From positions 62,001-126,000 of the forward strand of contig NZ_JAEMHK010000015.1 in assembly GCF_016458235.1 (NCBI RefSeq): a DNA stretch of 64,000 nucleotides. Direction: 5' to 3'. Shown piece by piece: positions 30,240 to 38,882 of the stretch (its first letter is position 1; every line of letters starts with the position of its first letter). The stretch is from Geomonas propionica (GTDB lineage Bacteria; Desulfobacterota; Desulfuromonadia; Geobacterales; Geobacteraceae). The notes beneath the pieces are model-generated. The model made no database searches and had not been told where the DNA came from. It worked only from the letters and a program-made list of their open reading frames with translations. The translations under genes and the position numbers were made by a program.

Positions 30240-31397
30240 ATGAACATTCATGAGTATCAGGCCAAGGAGATACTGAATTCGTTCGGCATCCCCATCCCCC
30301 GTGGTCGCGTTGCGCTTACCGCGGACCAGGTGGAGCGGGCAGCCAAGGAGATGGGAGGGCGCTGCGTGGTCAAGGCGCAGATCTACGCCGGGGGACGCGG
30401 CAAGGCGGGCGGCGTTAAGCTCGTGCACCACCCCGAACAGGCCCAGGAGTACGCCAAGGAACTGTTCGGCAAGACCCTGGTGACCCCGCAGACCGGGCCG
30501 GAGGGGCTCCGGGTCCGGCGCATCCTGGTGGAGGAGGCGGTCGAGATCGCCCGTGAATTCTACCTCTCCATCACCCTGGACCGGAGCGCCTCGCGCTACG
30601 TCCTGATCGCCTCCGCCGAAGGTGGCATGGAGATTGAGGAGGTTGCCTCCAAGACCCCGGAAAAGATCCACACCCTGACCATCGACCCGTTCCTCGGGCT
30701 CAGATCGTACCAGGCGCGACAGATCGCCCTGCAGCTCGGCCTGTCCGGGAGCGTCTGCGAGGACTGCGTCAACCTGATCCAGAATCTGTACCGGGTATGC
30801 CTGGAAAAAGACTGCGCACTGGTCGAGATCAACCCACTGGTGGTGACCCGGGCGGGGTGGCTCATGGCCATGGACGCCAAAATCACCTTCGACGACAACG
30901 CCATCTTCCGGCACCGCGAATACCCGGACATGATGGACTACTCCCAGCTCGACCCGCTGGAGATCAACGCCGGGAAGTACGACCTGGCCTACATCAAGCT
31001 CTCCGGCTCCATCGGCTGCCTAGTGAACGGCGCCGGGCTCGCCATGGCCACCCTCGACGTGCTCAAGGAGTACGGCGGCGAACCAGCCAACTTCCTGGAT
31101 GTCGGTGGCGGAGCCACCCGCGAGAAGGTGGCCGAGGCCTTCAAGATCATCCTGCAGGACGCGGACGTGAAGGGGATCTTCGTCAACATATTCGGCGGCA
31201 TCATGCGCTGCGACGTGATCGCCCACGGCATCATCGAGGCGGCCAGCGAGGTGAACTGCACCCTCCCCATCGTGGTACGCATGGACGGTAGCCAAGTAGA
31301 GGAGGGAAAACGGCTCCTCACCGAGAGCGGCTTAAACGTCCAGTGCAGCGACAACCTGGGAGACGCGGCCTCTAAGATTGTCGGGATGCTCGGCTAG
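30240..31397 (+). CDS. sucC: Succinyl-CoA ligase (ADP/GDP-forming), beta subunit
   Basis: A 385-residue subunit of the TCA-cycle enzyme interconverting succinyl-CoA and succinate with NDP/NTP. The N-terminal ATP-grasp begins at MNIHEYQAKEIL, with the nucleotide loop KAQIYAGGRGKAGG. ALVEINPLVV follows, and the CoA-ligase part holds FLDVGGGATREKV and GIFVNIFGGIMRCDVIA. The length is normal. AGGAGA precedes the ATG. The sucD gene follows after a 53-base spacer, so the two are co-transcribed. Confidence 0.96.
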   Translation: MNIHEYQAKEILNSFGIPIPRGRVALTADQVERAAKEMGGRCVVKAQIYAGGRGKAGGVKLVHHPEQAQEYAKELFGKTLVTPQTGPEGLRVRRILVEEAVEIAREFYLSITLDRSASRYVLIASAEGGMEIEEVASKTPEKIHTLTIDPFLGLRSYQARQIALQLGLSGSVCEDCVNLIQNLYRVCLEKDCALVEINPLVVTRAGWLMAMDAKITFDDNAIFRHREYPDMMDYSQLDPLEINAGKYDLAYIKLSGSIGCLVNGAGLAMATLDVLKEYGGEPANFLDVGGGATREKVAEAFKIILQDADVKGIFVNIFGGIMRCDVIAHGIIEAASEVNCTLPIVVRMDGSQVEEGKRLLTESGLNVQCSDNLGDAASKIVGMLG

Positions 31398-31450
31398 CTC
31401 CCCCCTCCCCGCACGAGGGGAGGAGATTCACACACTAGGAGATCAGTCAT

Positions 31451-32350
31451 ATGTCCATACTGATAAACAATTCGTCCAGGATAGTGGTCCAGGGGATCAC
31501 CGGCCGCAGCGGCCTGTTTCACACCCAGCAGTGCCGCGAGTACGGCAGCAACATCGTGGCCGGCGTGACGCCCGGCAAGGGGGGCATCCACATCGAGGGG
31601 ATACCCGTCTTCAACACGGTGGCCGAGGCGGTGAAGTACACCAACGCCAACGTCTCCATGATCTTCGTGCCGCCGCCGGGAGCCGCCGACGCCATCCTGG
31701 AATCGGCCGCCGCCGGTCTCGAACTCGCCGTCTGCATCACCGAGGGTATTCCGGTGCGCGACATGGTTCCGGTGAAGGCGGTGCTCAAACAAAGCAAGAT
31801 GCGGCTGGTCGGCCCCAACTGCCCGGGCGTTATCACGCCCGGCGAGTGCAAGATCGGCATCATGCCCGGCCACATCCACAAGCCGGGCAAGATCGGCGTG
31901 GTCTCGCGCTCCGGCACCCTCACCTACGAGGCGGTCAAACAGCTCACCGATGTGGGGCTCGGGCAGTCCACCTGCGTCGGCATCGGGGGCGACCCGATCA
32001 TCGGCATGAACTTCATTGACGTGCTTAAGCTCTTCAACGAGGATCCCGGCACGGAAGGGGTGTTCATGATCGGCGAGATCGGGGGATCCGCCGAGGAGGA
32101 CGCCGCCCACTGGATCGAGGAGCACATGAAAAAGCCGGTGGCGGCATTTATCGCCGGGGTCACCGCCCCTCCCGGCAAGCGGATGGGGCATGCCGGCGCC
32201 ATCATCACCGGAGGCAAGGGGAAGGCCGAAGACAAGATCCGCACCCTGACCGAGTGCGGCGTCACCGTCGCCTCCAGCCCGACCAAGATGGGCGAGGCGA
32301 TGCAGATCGCCATCGGCTCCAGGCACAACGGCAAAAAGAAGAGCGATTAA
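31451..32350 (+). CDS. sucD: Succinyl-CoA ligase, alpha subunit
   Basis: A 299-residue CoA-binding subunit. The N-terminal Rossmann part has [11 protein letters not shown] and AGVTPGKGG, and the CoA contact VGPNCPG follows. The phosphorylated histidine is His247 in MGHAGAII. It pairs with sucC just upstream. AGGAGATCAGTCAT precedes the ATG. The unit ends with a strong bidirectional hairpin. Confidence 0.96.
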   Translation: MSILINNSSRIVVQGITGRSGLFHTQQCREYGSNIVAGVTPGKGGIHIEGIPVFNTVAEAVKYTNANVSMIFVPPPGAADAILESAAAGLELAVCITEGIPVRDMVPVKAVLKQSKMRLVGPNCPGVITPGECKIGIMPGHIHKPGKIGVVSRSGTLTYEAVKQLTDVGLGQSTCVGIGGDPIIGMNFIDVLKLFNEDPGTEGVFMIGEIGGSAEEDAAHWIEEHMKKPVAAFIAGVTAPPGKRMGHAGAIITGGKGKAEDKIRTLTECGVTVASSPTKMGEAMQIAIGSRHNGKKKSD

Positions 32351-32383
32351 ACACGATCTTCCGCTGCTGCGCTGGTTCTGCGC

Positions 32384-32418
32384 AAAAAAGGGCACCTCCC
32401 AAACGGGAGGTGCCCTTT
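32384..32418. terminator. Bidirectional terminator between sucD and the QueG-like gene
   Basis: AAAGGGCACCTCCC (32387-32400), loop AAAC, GGGAGGTGCCCTTT (32405-32418). Six A residues precede it and T-rich sequence follows, so it can work on both strands for the convergent genes. Confidence 0.93.
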
Positions 32419-32496
32419 CCTTTTCCTGTCGTATCGCCGCATGCCGCCAATCCCTTCTCCCGCCGGGAGACGGTCAGGGTGAGGGCTATCCCGCTG

Positions 32497-33339
32497 TTAA
32501 GCCGGCGATGCCACCTTGCCCGCCGGTATCCTGTCTTCACAGGGAACCCTGGTCTGGCACAAGCCGCAACCGGTGCTAGTGACCGCATACCGCTCTCCGA
32601 CAGCCTCGGGGACCGCTCCATAAACATAGCCGCGGCAGATACCCTTGTCATGGCCCTGCTTGGACAGCGCGCCGACCGGGCAGCGCCCGATGCACGCCCC
32701 GCAGGTCCCCTCCCGGTACCACAGGCAGTTGGACCTGTGATCGCTCCACGGGCGCGCCGTGGGCGCAATGGCGAGGTCGGTCACGACGCTGCCGAGCCGG
32801 TGCGCAATGCCGCGCGGCGTGATCAAGGCATCGTTGAGGCTGAAGGTGCCGAGACCTGCGGCGTAAGCCGCATGGCGCTCTGACCACGCAGATGCGATAC
32901 CGACCGGGCTCTCCGGATATTCCCTCCAGGCTGGATGAAGTTGCGGGGCCAGGGCGCGGTAACCGGCATCGACCAGGAACTGCACCACCTGGCGGCGCAG
33001 CGCGGCATTGAACGCCTCCCCGTGCTGCCTGGTCTGCGCCCAGGCGCGGGAGGGATAGGTCGTCTCAGCGCGGTTGCTGCGGCGGGTCGGTTCGGAGATG
33101 GGGAGAGCCCAGCAAATGACGGTGGCAGGCTGCCAGGGCGGGGTTTCGCGCTGCGCGAACTGGGTCGGTGTGAGGTGGAAGGGGCCGATTACCGTCTGGT
33201 ACTGCGTGAACAAAGGATCGTCGGCAGCCGCGAAGCCGATCAACGGCTCTGTAAAGTACGGTCCACCGTCTTCCGGGAAATGGCTGCCGGGCTCCTCCCG
33301 CACAAACCGCTCAATCATCTGGCAAAGGGTTTCTCTCAT
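32497..33339 (-). CDS. QueG-like (epoxyqueuosine-reductase-related) Fe-S protein
   Basis: A 280-residue cytoplasmic protein resembling the catalytic half of epoxyqueuosine reductase. The N-terminal part is cobalamin-domain-like, but the usual HEAT-repeat C-terminus of QueG is absent. Two cysteine clusters are seen: TCGACIGRCPVGALS and CGLCQTRVPCE, for [4Fe-4S] binding. The start MRETLCQMIERF at 33339 has AGGAGG eight bases upstream. Similar short proteins occur in anaerobes; whether it acts on queuosine or another cobalamin-linked reduction is not decided by sequence. It ends toward the bidirectional terminator. Confidence 0.78.
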   Translation of the reverse strand: MRETLCQMIERFVREEPGSHFPEDGGPYFTEPLIGFAAADDPLFTQYQTVIGPFHLTPTQFAQRETPPWQPATVICWALPISEPTRRSNRAETTYPSRAWAQTRQHGEAFNAALRRQVVQFLVDAGYRALAPQLHPAWREYPESPVGIASAWSERHAAYAAGLGTFSLNDALITPRGIAHRLGSVVTDLAIAPTARPWSDHRSNCLWYREGTCGACIGRCPVGALSKQGHDKGICRGYVYGAVPEAVGERYAVTSTGCGLCQTRVPCEDRIPAGKVASPA

Positions 33340-33513
33340 CCCTGGCACCTCCTGGAGAGTTACAGAAACGGCAAGACACCTTATCACGATCTACAACGGC
33401 AGCCACCTATTATCCTGTCCTGACGGAAGGAGTATAAAGGCCGTTGCCGTCATGGCAGCAGCGGGGATTACATTATTTTTCACTAACTACCTTTCTTTTG
33501 TTTACAACACGTC

Positions 33514-33540
33514 TCAAGTACAGACAGCATCTCCCGATAA
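33514..33540 (+). promoter_or_regulatory. Sigma-28 (FliA)-like promoter of the chemoreceptor gene
   Basis: TCAAGTAC (33514-33521), an 11-base spacer and CCCGATAA (33533-33540) match the FliA consensus TAAAGTTT-N11-GCCGATAA at 5/8 and 7/8 with exact spacing. It lies 68 bases upstream of the methyl-accepting protein start. Confidence 0.6.
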
Positions 33541-33608
33541 GTGACCTGCACCAGTGACACTTTTCGGCAGCGGCAGCACGACCCGGCAGCATCGGCAAGG
33601 AGAAGGAA

Positions 33609-34793
33609 ATGAAGGAGATCTTGAACGTTTACCTCAACCTCACCATTAAATTCAGGCTCAGCCTGCTGTGCATTTGCTACAGCTTATGCCTGATCGCCAC
33701 CGCTGTTGCCGCCCAAGCCGACTCCATACTGGTGAAGTACGGCTCACTCACCCTCTTCATAATCCTCGGCGGCATCTTCGGGGCAATCAACATCTGGTCC
33801 ATCAGGACGCCGCTGGTGCGGACTGTGTGCTACCTGGAAACCATGGCTCAGGGGGACCTGAGCGAAGAGATCGTGGTCAACCGCCGCAACGAGATCAGCC
33901 AAATGCTCAAGGCCTTGCAGAAACTACAGGCTTCCATGCGCGGGATGATCCAAGGCATCCAGCAAACCGCCGACGAACTGGCCAGCGCCTCCAGTCAACT
34001 GAGCAACACCTCAATCAGGATGGCGGAGGGGACGGAACACGCCTCGCAGCAATCAAGTTCCGTCTCCAGCGCCGTCGGTGAGATGGCCGGCGTCAGCAGC
34101 GACATCGCGCTCAACTGCCAAAAGATGGCGGACCGCGCGGGAAGCACCAACACCGCAACCAGCAAGGGGGAAGAAACCATCACGCGCATGACCTCGGTCA
34201 TGGGAGAGATCGACCAGATGGTGGCGGGGACCGTCGACGCCGTCAAGGCCCTCGGTGCCAACTCGGACAAGATCGGTAATATCGTGGTCGCCATCGAGGA
34301 CATCGCCGACCAGACCAACCTCCTCGCGCTCAATGCCGCCATTGAGGCCGCGCGAGCCGGCGAACAGGGGCGCGGCTTCGCGGTGGTCGCCGACGAGGTC
34401 AGAAGGCTCGCAGAGCGAACCACCTCGTCCACCCGCGAAGTACAGTCGATCATCGTATCGTTGCAAGGGGATGTGAAGAACGTGATGGCACTGATGGAGC
34501 GTAGCGCGACCAGCGTCAAGAGCGGCACCGACGACGTGCAGCATTCCAGCCGTGCCATCGGAACCATCAAGGAACATATCACTCCACTTCTGGAGTACGT
34601 CTCGCAGGTCGCTACTGCGGCGGAACAGCAGTCCGCAACCACGACCAACATTTCCGAAAGTATGCGCCAGATCATCGGCGTGGTGCAGGAAACCGCGGGG
34701 GGGGCTCAGGAATCCGCACGCGCCGCCGAGGACTTGGCCAACTCAGCGCGGGCACTGCAGGACATGGTGAGTCGTTTCAGGGTGGCGGCGTAA
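33609..34793 (+). CDS. Methyl-accepting chemotaxis protein without a periplasmic sensor domain
   Basis: A 394-residue chemoreceptor. Two closely spaced membrane segments (about 15-36 and 44-64) leave fewer than ten residues outside, so there is no periplasmic ligand domain. HAMP follows (about 65-118), then the coiled-coil signalling domain with the conserved tip DIADQTNLLALNAAIEAARA and GEQGRGFAVVADEVRRLAERT. AAGGAGAAGGAA precedes the ATG. It may sense membrane state or work through another receptor. No che gene is adjacent, but a FliA-like promoter lies upstream. Confidence 0.93.
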   Translation: MKEILNVYLNLTIKFRLSLLCICYSLCLIATAVAAQADSILVKYGSLTLFIILGGIFGAINIWSIRTPLVRTVCYLETMAQGDLSEEIVVNRRNEISQMLKALQKLQASMRGMIQGIQQTADELASASSQLSNTSIRMAEGTEHASQQSSSVSSAVGEMAGVSSDIALNCQKMADRAGSTNTATSKGEETITRMTSVMGEIDQMVAGTVDAVKALGANSDKIGNIVVAIEDIADQTNLLALNAAIEAARAGEQGRGFAVVADEVRRLAERTTSSTREVQSIIVSLQGDVKNVMALMERSATSVKSGTDDVQHSSRAIGTIKEHITPLLEYVSQVATAAEQQSATTTNISESMRQIIGVVQETAGGAQESARAAEDLANSARALQDMVSRFRVAA

Positions 34794-34812
34794 GGAAGCG
34801 GATGTGTTGTAG

Positions 34813-34894
34813 CTCCCTCTCCCGGAGGGGGAGGGGGGGGGAGGGGGGAAATGATGGCAGCCCCCCTCCCAGCCTCCCCCCTCCGGGGGGAGGA
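34813..34894. repeat. Dispersed CCCGGAGGGGGAGGG repeat, copy 2
   Basis: Closely matches 25797-25880, including CCCCCCTCCCAGCCTCCCCC. It lies between the convergent chemoreceptor and second PrkA-like genes and may act as their terminator. Confidence 0.75.
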
Positions 34895-34920
34895 GCCCAT
34901 CTGGGACAAGGCGCGTTGCC

Positions 34921-37209
34921 TTAAACGTGGAACTTGCGGGCGAGGTCGTTGTCGATGACGTAAACGCAGATTTCCTTGGCGCACTGCTTGGTGTACTTGA
35001 ACTTCTCTGAGCTCAGGTTGTTGATCAGGAAGGTGACGTCGTCCCTGATCCGCTTGTCGTAGGTTTTGAAGGCTTCGGTGTCGAAATCCTTGATGGCGCG
35101 ACGGAAGTTTGCGTTTTCCAGGAACGGCTCCAGCACCTTCTCCTTGAGGTTGAACACGTAGCGGTCATGCAGCGACTGGAACAGCGCGGTTTCCTGCGCC
35201 CGTTTCCCCTCTACCATGATCTCCTGGGTCAAGGTCCTGCCGGTGTACTCACGCTGGGTCTCCTGCCGGAAGGCCAACCGTGCCTCGTCCTCCACCTTGG
35301 CGCCCTGCAGGCGCCGCTCGATTCCCGCCAGAAACTCCTCGGATATTTCCAGCTTCTCACCCGTGAACCGGCACACCTCGACCGCGCCCGGCTCGAAGTT
35401 AACGGCAAACATGTAGTGCAGGATGTCGCGCTCGATCTGGGCCTCATTGTAGTAGTAGAGCGCCTCCTTCACCTCCTGGAGCACCACGTAGTCGTAGTTG
35501 TGCACCAAGGACTCCATGAATCCGTCCGGGATCGACTCCTTCAGCTCCTTGTGCCAGCGAGTAAAGAAGGTGGACAGGTTGTTCATGGTGATCATCTTGT
35601 CCTTCCTGACGTAGGCGGAGTAGAAGTCGGAGAAGATCTTGATGGACTCGCGCCCCGAGAAGCCGTGGTCCCCTTCGTGCTCGCTCTCGGCGATGATTTT
35701 TTTCCTCCGCTTGGCGTTGAGCCGCTTTCGGTCCTCTTCGGAGAGCCAATCCGGGATGTGGCCGGTGTAGATCTCCATCTTCAGGATCTGCAGGTTCTCG
35801 TCGCAGTAGAGCCGGTACTTCTCCGGATCCCCGATCCACTCCAGGAGCGCATCCGACTTCACGTTCATCCTGGTGGAGATGATGACCCGCGCGAAGTTGT
35901 GCAGCACCCGCGGCAGGAAGCTCGATTCTATGTGCTTGCCGAAGATGTTGCGGTAGATCTCCACCTCGGTGTTGAGATCCATGACGTAGGGGATGTTGAT
36001 GAACTCGATGCGGTCCGAGAAGGACTGCACCCCTTCGATGCTCCGCTCGTCCTCAGGGTTCATGAGGGCGATGAACAGGCTGCGAACGTTCTCCTCGATA
36101 TCCTCGACCTTGTGGATCCCTTCGCTGATGATGTTGTGCAGCTCCAGGAGCCGTTCGGCGTTGTGGGACTTGACGTCCATGAGGGCATAGATGCCGTTGT
36201 TGGTCTTGGCGAAGTTGGAGAAGAGGTACTTCACCTCGTTGCTGTCCCCCAGCAACAGGTCGATCTTCCGCTGCAGCATGTCGTTGGTGAGGATGTTCAT
36301 CTTCATCGACTTGTCGCCCGGGTTGAACACCGTGATCCCTTCACCGAGCCTGCGGTTGAAACGGTAGGGACGCACCTTGATCATCTTGAAGATGTCGGTG
36401 GGGTCCTCGAGCCGGGCCGAGAGCGCCTGGAAGATGGAGGTGCAGATGGTGCAGGGGGAGTCGCGGAAGACCCAATCGTACTCTTTCTCGGTGAAGAGCT
36501 TCCACTTGAAGGAATCGTTCTGGAACACGTCGTCGAAGAAAGCGCGCCGCTGGGCCTTGTCGATCATTAAGAGCGGGCTGTCATGTGACGGGCAGGGCAC
36601 CTCGACCACGTCGCCGCCGCGCAGCAACGCCCTGGTGTCGATGTGGTCGTGACTCTCCAGCTCGTACTCGTCGAGCAGGTGGGAAAGTTTTTCCACGAAG
36701 GCGCCAACCTGGTGCTCCTTGAAGCTGCCGAGCACGCGACGGTCCAAGTGCCAGACCACCTCGTAGGTTCTCCCCTCGTCGGTGGCGGCGTATTCCTCGA
36801 ACTTCATCAGCACGTTGTTCAGGAAAGTGCTCTTGCCCGAACCGGGGGGGCCCTCGAAGATGTAGATCTTGTTCTGGCGCGCCCCGCTCTGCATGTCCGC
36901 GACGTGGCTCATGAAACGGTTTGCGAACAGGCGGTCGGCGAAGAAGGGGCGGTCGGAATTCTGCACGAAGAGCTTGGTGGTATCGAAGGGGACGAAGTTG
37001 ATCGACTCCGGGTCCTCGGCATACTCGTCGCTCCCCTCAGTGACATAACTGCGCACCATGTCGTGGAAGAGCTGGAAGATGTTGCGCATCATCCGTTCCG
37101 GCTGCTCGGTGACGAGCTGCATGAACTCCTCGAACGACATGTGGGTGGCGTTCTTGTGGTCCACGATGGTGCGGCTCAACTGCTTTATGACTGTCTCTAG
37201 ATCTGGCAT
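34921..37209 (-). CDS. Second PrkA-like AAA ATPase/kinase, end of the prkA-yeaH-spoVR operon
   Basis: A 762-residue cytoplasmic protein. The N-terminal AAA-type ATPase region has the P-loop FEGPPGSGKSTFL (about residues 116-128), a CPSHDSPLLMIDK segment, RPYRFNRRLGEGITVFNPG, and NGIYALMDVKSHNAE. The C-terminal part is helical and resembles the PrkA C-terminus. It is a diverged paralogue of the PrkA/YeaG-type protein at 40354, longer by about 80 residues. It follows spoVR after 14 bases, so it shares the operon and probably the function. Whether it has protein-kinase activity is unknown. The segment between the P-loop and the CPSH motif differs most from the 683-residue PrkA. Confidence 0.82.
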   Translation of the reverse strand: MPDLETVIKQLSRTIVDHKNATHMSFEEFMQLVTEQPERMMRNIFQLFHDMVRSYVTEGSDEYAEDPESINFVPFDTTKLFVQNSDRPFFADRLFANRFMSHVADMQSGARQNKIYIFEGPPGSGKSTFLNNVLMKFEEYAATDEGRTYEVVWHLDRRVLGSFKEHQVGAFVEKLSHLLDEYELESHDHIDTRALLRGGDVVEVPCPSHDSPLLMIDKAQRRAFFDDVFQNDSFKWKLFTEKEYDWVFRDSPCTICTSIFQALSARLEDPTDIFKMIKVRPYRFNRRLGEGITVFNPGDKSMKMNILTNDMLQRKIDLLLGDSNEVKYLFSNFAKTNNGIYALMDVKSHNAERLLELHNIISEGIHKVEDIEENVRSLFIALMNPEDERSIEGVQSFSDRIEFINIPYVMDLNTEVEIYRNIFGKHIESSFLPRVLHNFARVIISTRMNVKSDALLEWIGDPEKYRLYCDENLQILKMEIYTGHIPDWLSEEDRKRLNAKRRKKIIAESEHEGDHGFSGRESIKIFSDFYSAYVRKDKMITMNNLSTFFTRWHKELKESIPDGFMESLVHNYDYVVLQEVKEALYYYNEAQIERDILHYMFAVNFEPGAVEVCRFTGEKLEISEEFLAGIERRLQGAKVEDEARLAFRQETQREYTGRTLTQEIMVEGKRAQETALFQSLHDRYVFNLKEKVLEPFLENANFRRAIKDFDTEAFKTYDKRIRDDVTFLINNLSSEKFKYTKQCAKEICVYVIDNDLARKFHV

Positions 37210-37223
37210 AGCTTATCCGCCTG

Positions 37224-38849
37224 TCACAGTATCTGTCGGCTGAGAACCTTTTCCTTCATGGTGTAGACCACCCGCTGCCAAGTGATCTCCGGCTCTTCCA
37301 CCCCTTCACGCCCGGAGCTGCCACGGGTCTGTTCTATCACCGCCTCGCTGGTCTCCAGCTGCACCGGCGCCCCCCAGAGGTATTCGATGCCGACCATGGT
37401 GTTGGCGATGTATTCGGACACCAGCTGTTTCCCCTCGAAATGGTGTACCAGGTAGAGCATCCCCTCCTCGCCGCGCTCGGGTGCGATCTCGATGTGCGGC
37501 GGATGGTACAGTGAGGCGAGCACCATGTCCCGGTAGTCGTTGGCGGCCCGGCTCTTGACGTAGTACTGCCAGACCATGCGCTGCGGGTCGAGCCGCTTGC
37601 CGGTTACGAAGAGGTCGTAGCGGTCGGTGAATTCCTGGTCCACGAAGTCCTTGATGAAGAGGTAGTCGCAGTAGTTGCTCCTGATCTTGAACAGGTACTC
37701 GTCGCCCTTGCCGGCGGCGGTGTCGAAATGCTTCCTCTCCTCGCGGTCCGAGAGCCGGTTGAACTCGTAGCCGGTCTTACCCTTGTCGCCGTTCTCCTTC
37801 AACTGGTACATGAGCCGCATGCCCAGCGCGTAAGGGTTCATGCCGACCCGCGGCATGGAGGTGACGCCGGCATGGACGCGGGCGAAGTCGACCTCGTGCC
37901 CCTTGATGCGGTCGTCCACCAGGAAGAGCTTCTCGTGCCAGTAGCTGGCCCACCCTTCGTTCATGATCTTGGTGCGGATCTGGGGCTGGAAGAAGATGGA
38001 GGTCTTGCGCACCACTTCGAGCACCGAGCGCATCCACTGGTTTTCGTCGCGCGCCAAGAACTCCGAGTTCTCGATGAGGAACTTCATCAGGTCGCGCCGT
38101 TCCACACGCTTCACGTTCTGGCTCTTGCCGAAATGCGCCTCCATCTCCGGGTACTTGGTGGTCACCTCGGCGAAGAAGATGCGCTCTCCCTCTTCCTTGT
38201 TCTGGGCGATGGCTTCGTTGTAGCGCGCCACCTCCTTCAGGTACTCCCCTACCGGCAGCTTCTTCTCGACCTGCAGGAACACGTCGAAGTAGTAGTCCAG
38301 CCGGCTGGACGTGGCAGCCTCCGGCGCCATGAACAGGGGGGAGAGTTCGTCGTGGTAGCCGACCAGGTTGTCGATGGAGCGGGCGAATTCAAGGATGTAA
38401 TCAACCCAGCGCCCCTTCTCCGCCCGAAGCTTCGCGATCACCCGCTTGTCCGAGAGCGCCTGGCCGGTGAAGTCGTATTCCCAGGTGTGTCGGAAGTAGA
38501 GGTTGTTCTGGAAGAAATCGATGTGGCCCAGCACGTGGTAGAAGATCATCACGTTGAGCCAGTCGGGGTTGTTGTCGTTGTAGAACGAGATGGGGGGACG
38601 GGTGTTGATGACCGTCTCGTAGGGGTTGTGCGGGTAGAGTTCGTACTCCCCTTTGCCCCGCAGCACCTCCACGTCGTGGACCCAGTAATCGTAAAGGGTC
38701 GGGATCATGACCTTCGGGGAGAGCTCGATCAGGTCACGGTTGGTGACGATGTATTCGAGGCTCTCGTCGGTGAAAGTCAGCCCGGCGGCGCGCGCCCGCT
38801 CCTTGCACCCTTCCATGATCGCCTTGGTATGTTGGTTGATCAGTTCCAT
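37224..38849 (-). CDS. spoVR: SpoVR/YcgB family protein
   Basis: A 541-residue cytoplasmic protein of the SpoVR family. It is recognised by YPHNPYETVINTRPPISFYN near the N-terminus, LYFRHTWEYDFTG, MNEGWASYWHEKLF and VNPYALGMRL-like RVGMNPYALGMRLM. The biochemical role of the family is not settled: it is needed for the spore cortex in Bacillus, and in proteobacteria it travels with PrkA and YeaH. GAGG precedes the ATG. It sits between yeaH (33 bases upstream) and the second PrkA-like gene. Confidence 0.94.
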   Translation of the reverse strand: MELINQHTKAIMEGCKERARAAGLTFTDESLEYIVTNRDLIELSPKVMIPTLYDYWVHDVEVLRGKGEYELYPHNPYETVINTRPPISFYNDNNPDWLNVMIFYHVLGHIDFFQNNLYFRHTWEYDFTGQALSDKRVIAKLRAEKGRWVDYILEFARSIDNLVGYHDELSPLFMAPEAATSSRLDYYFDVFLQVEKKLPVGEYLKEVARYNEAIAQNKEEGERIFFAEVTTKYPEMEAHFGKSQNVKRVERRDLMKFLIENSEFLARDENQWMRSVLEVVRKTSIFFQPQIRTKIMNEGWASYWHEKLFLVDDRIKGHEVDFARVHAGVTSMPRVGMNPYALGMRLMYQLKENGDKGKTGYEFNRLSDREERKHFDTAAGKGDEYLFKIRSNYCDYLFIKDFVDQEFTDRYDLFVTGKRLDPQRMVWQYYVKSRAANDYRDMVLASLYHPPHIEIAPERGEEGMLYLVHHFEGKQLVSEYIANTMVGIEYLWGAPVQLETSEAVIEQTRGSSGREGVEEPEITWQRVVYTMKEKVLSRQIL

Positions 38850-38882
38850 AACTGCCTCAAAAAAGCAGATTAAGATAAAGAA

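Noticed and set aside
32262..32768. 168-residue minus-strand frame overlapping sucD and the QueG-like gene
   Set aside because: It runs antisense to sucD and out of frame within the QueG-like gene; Arg/Ala-rich shadow.
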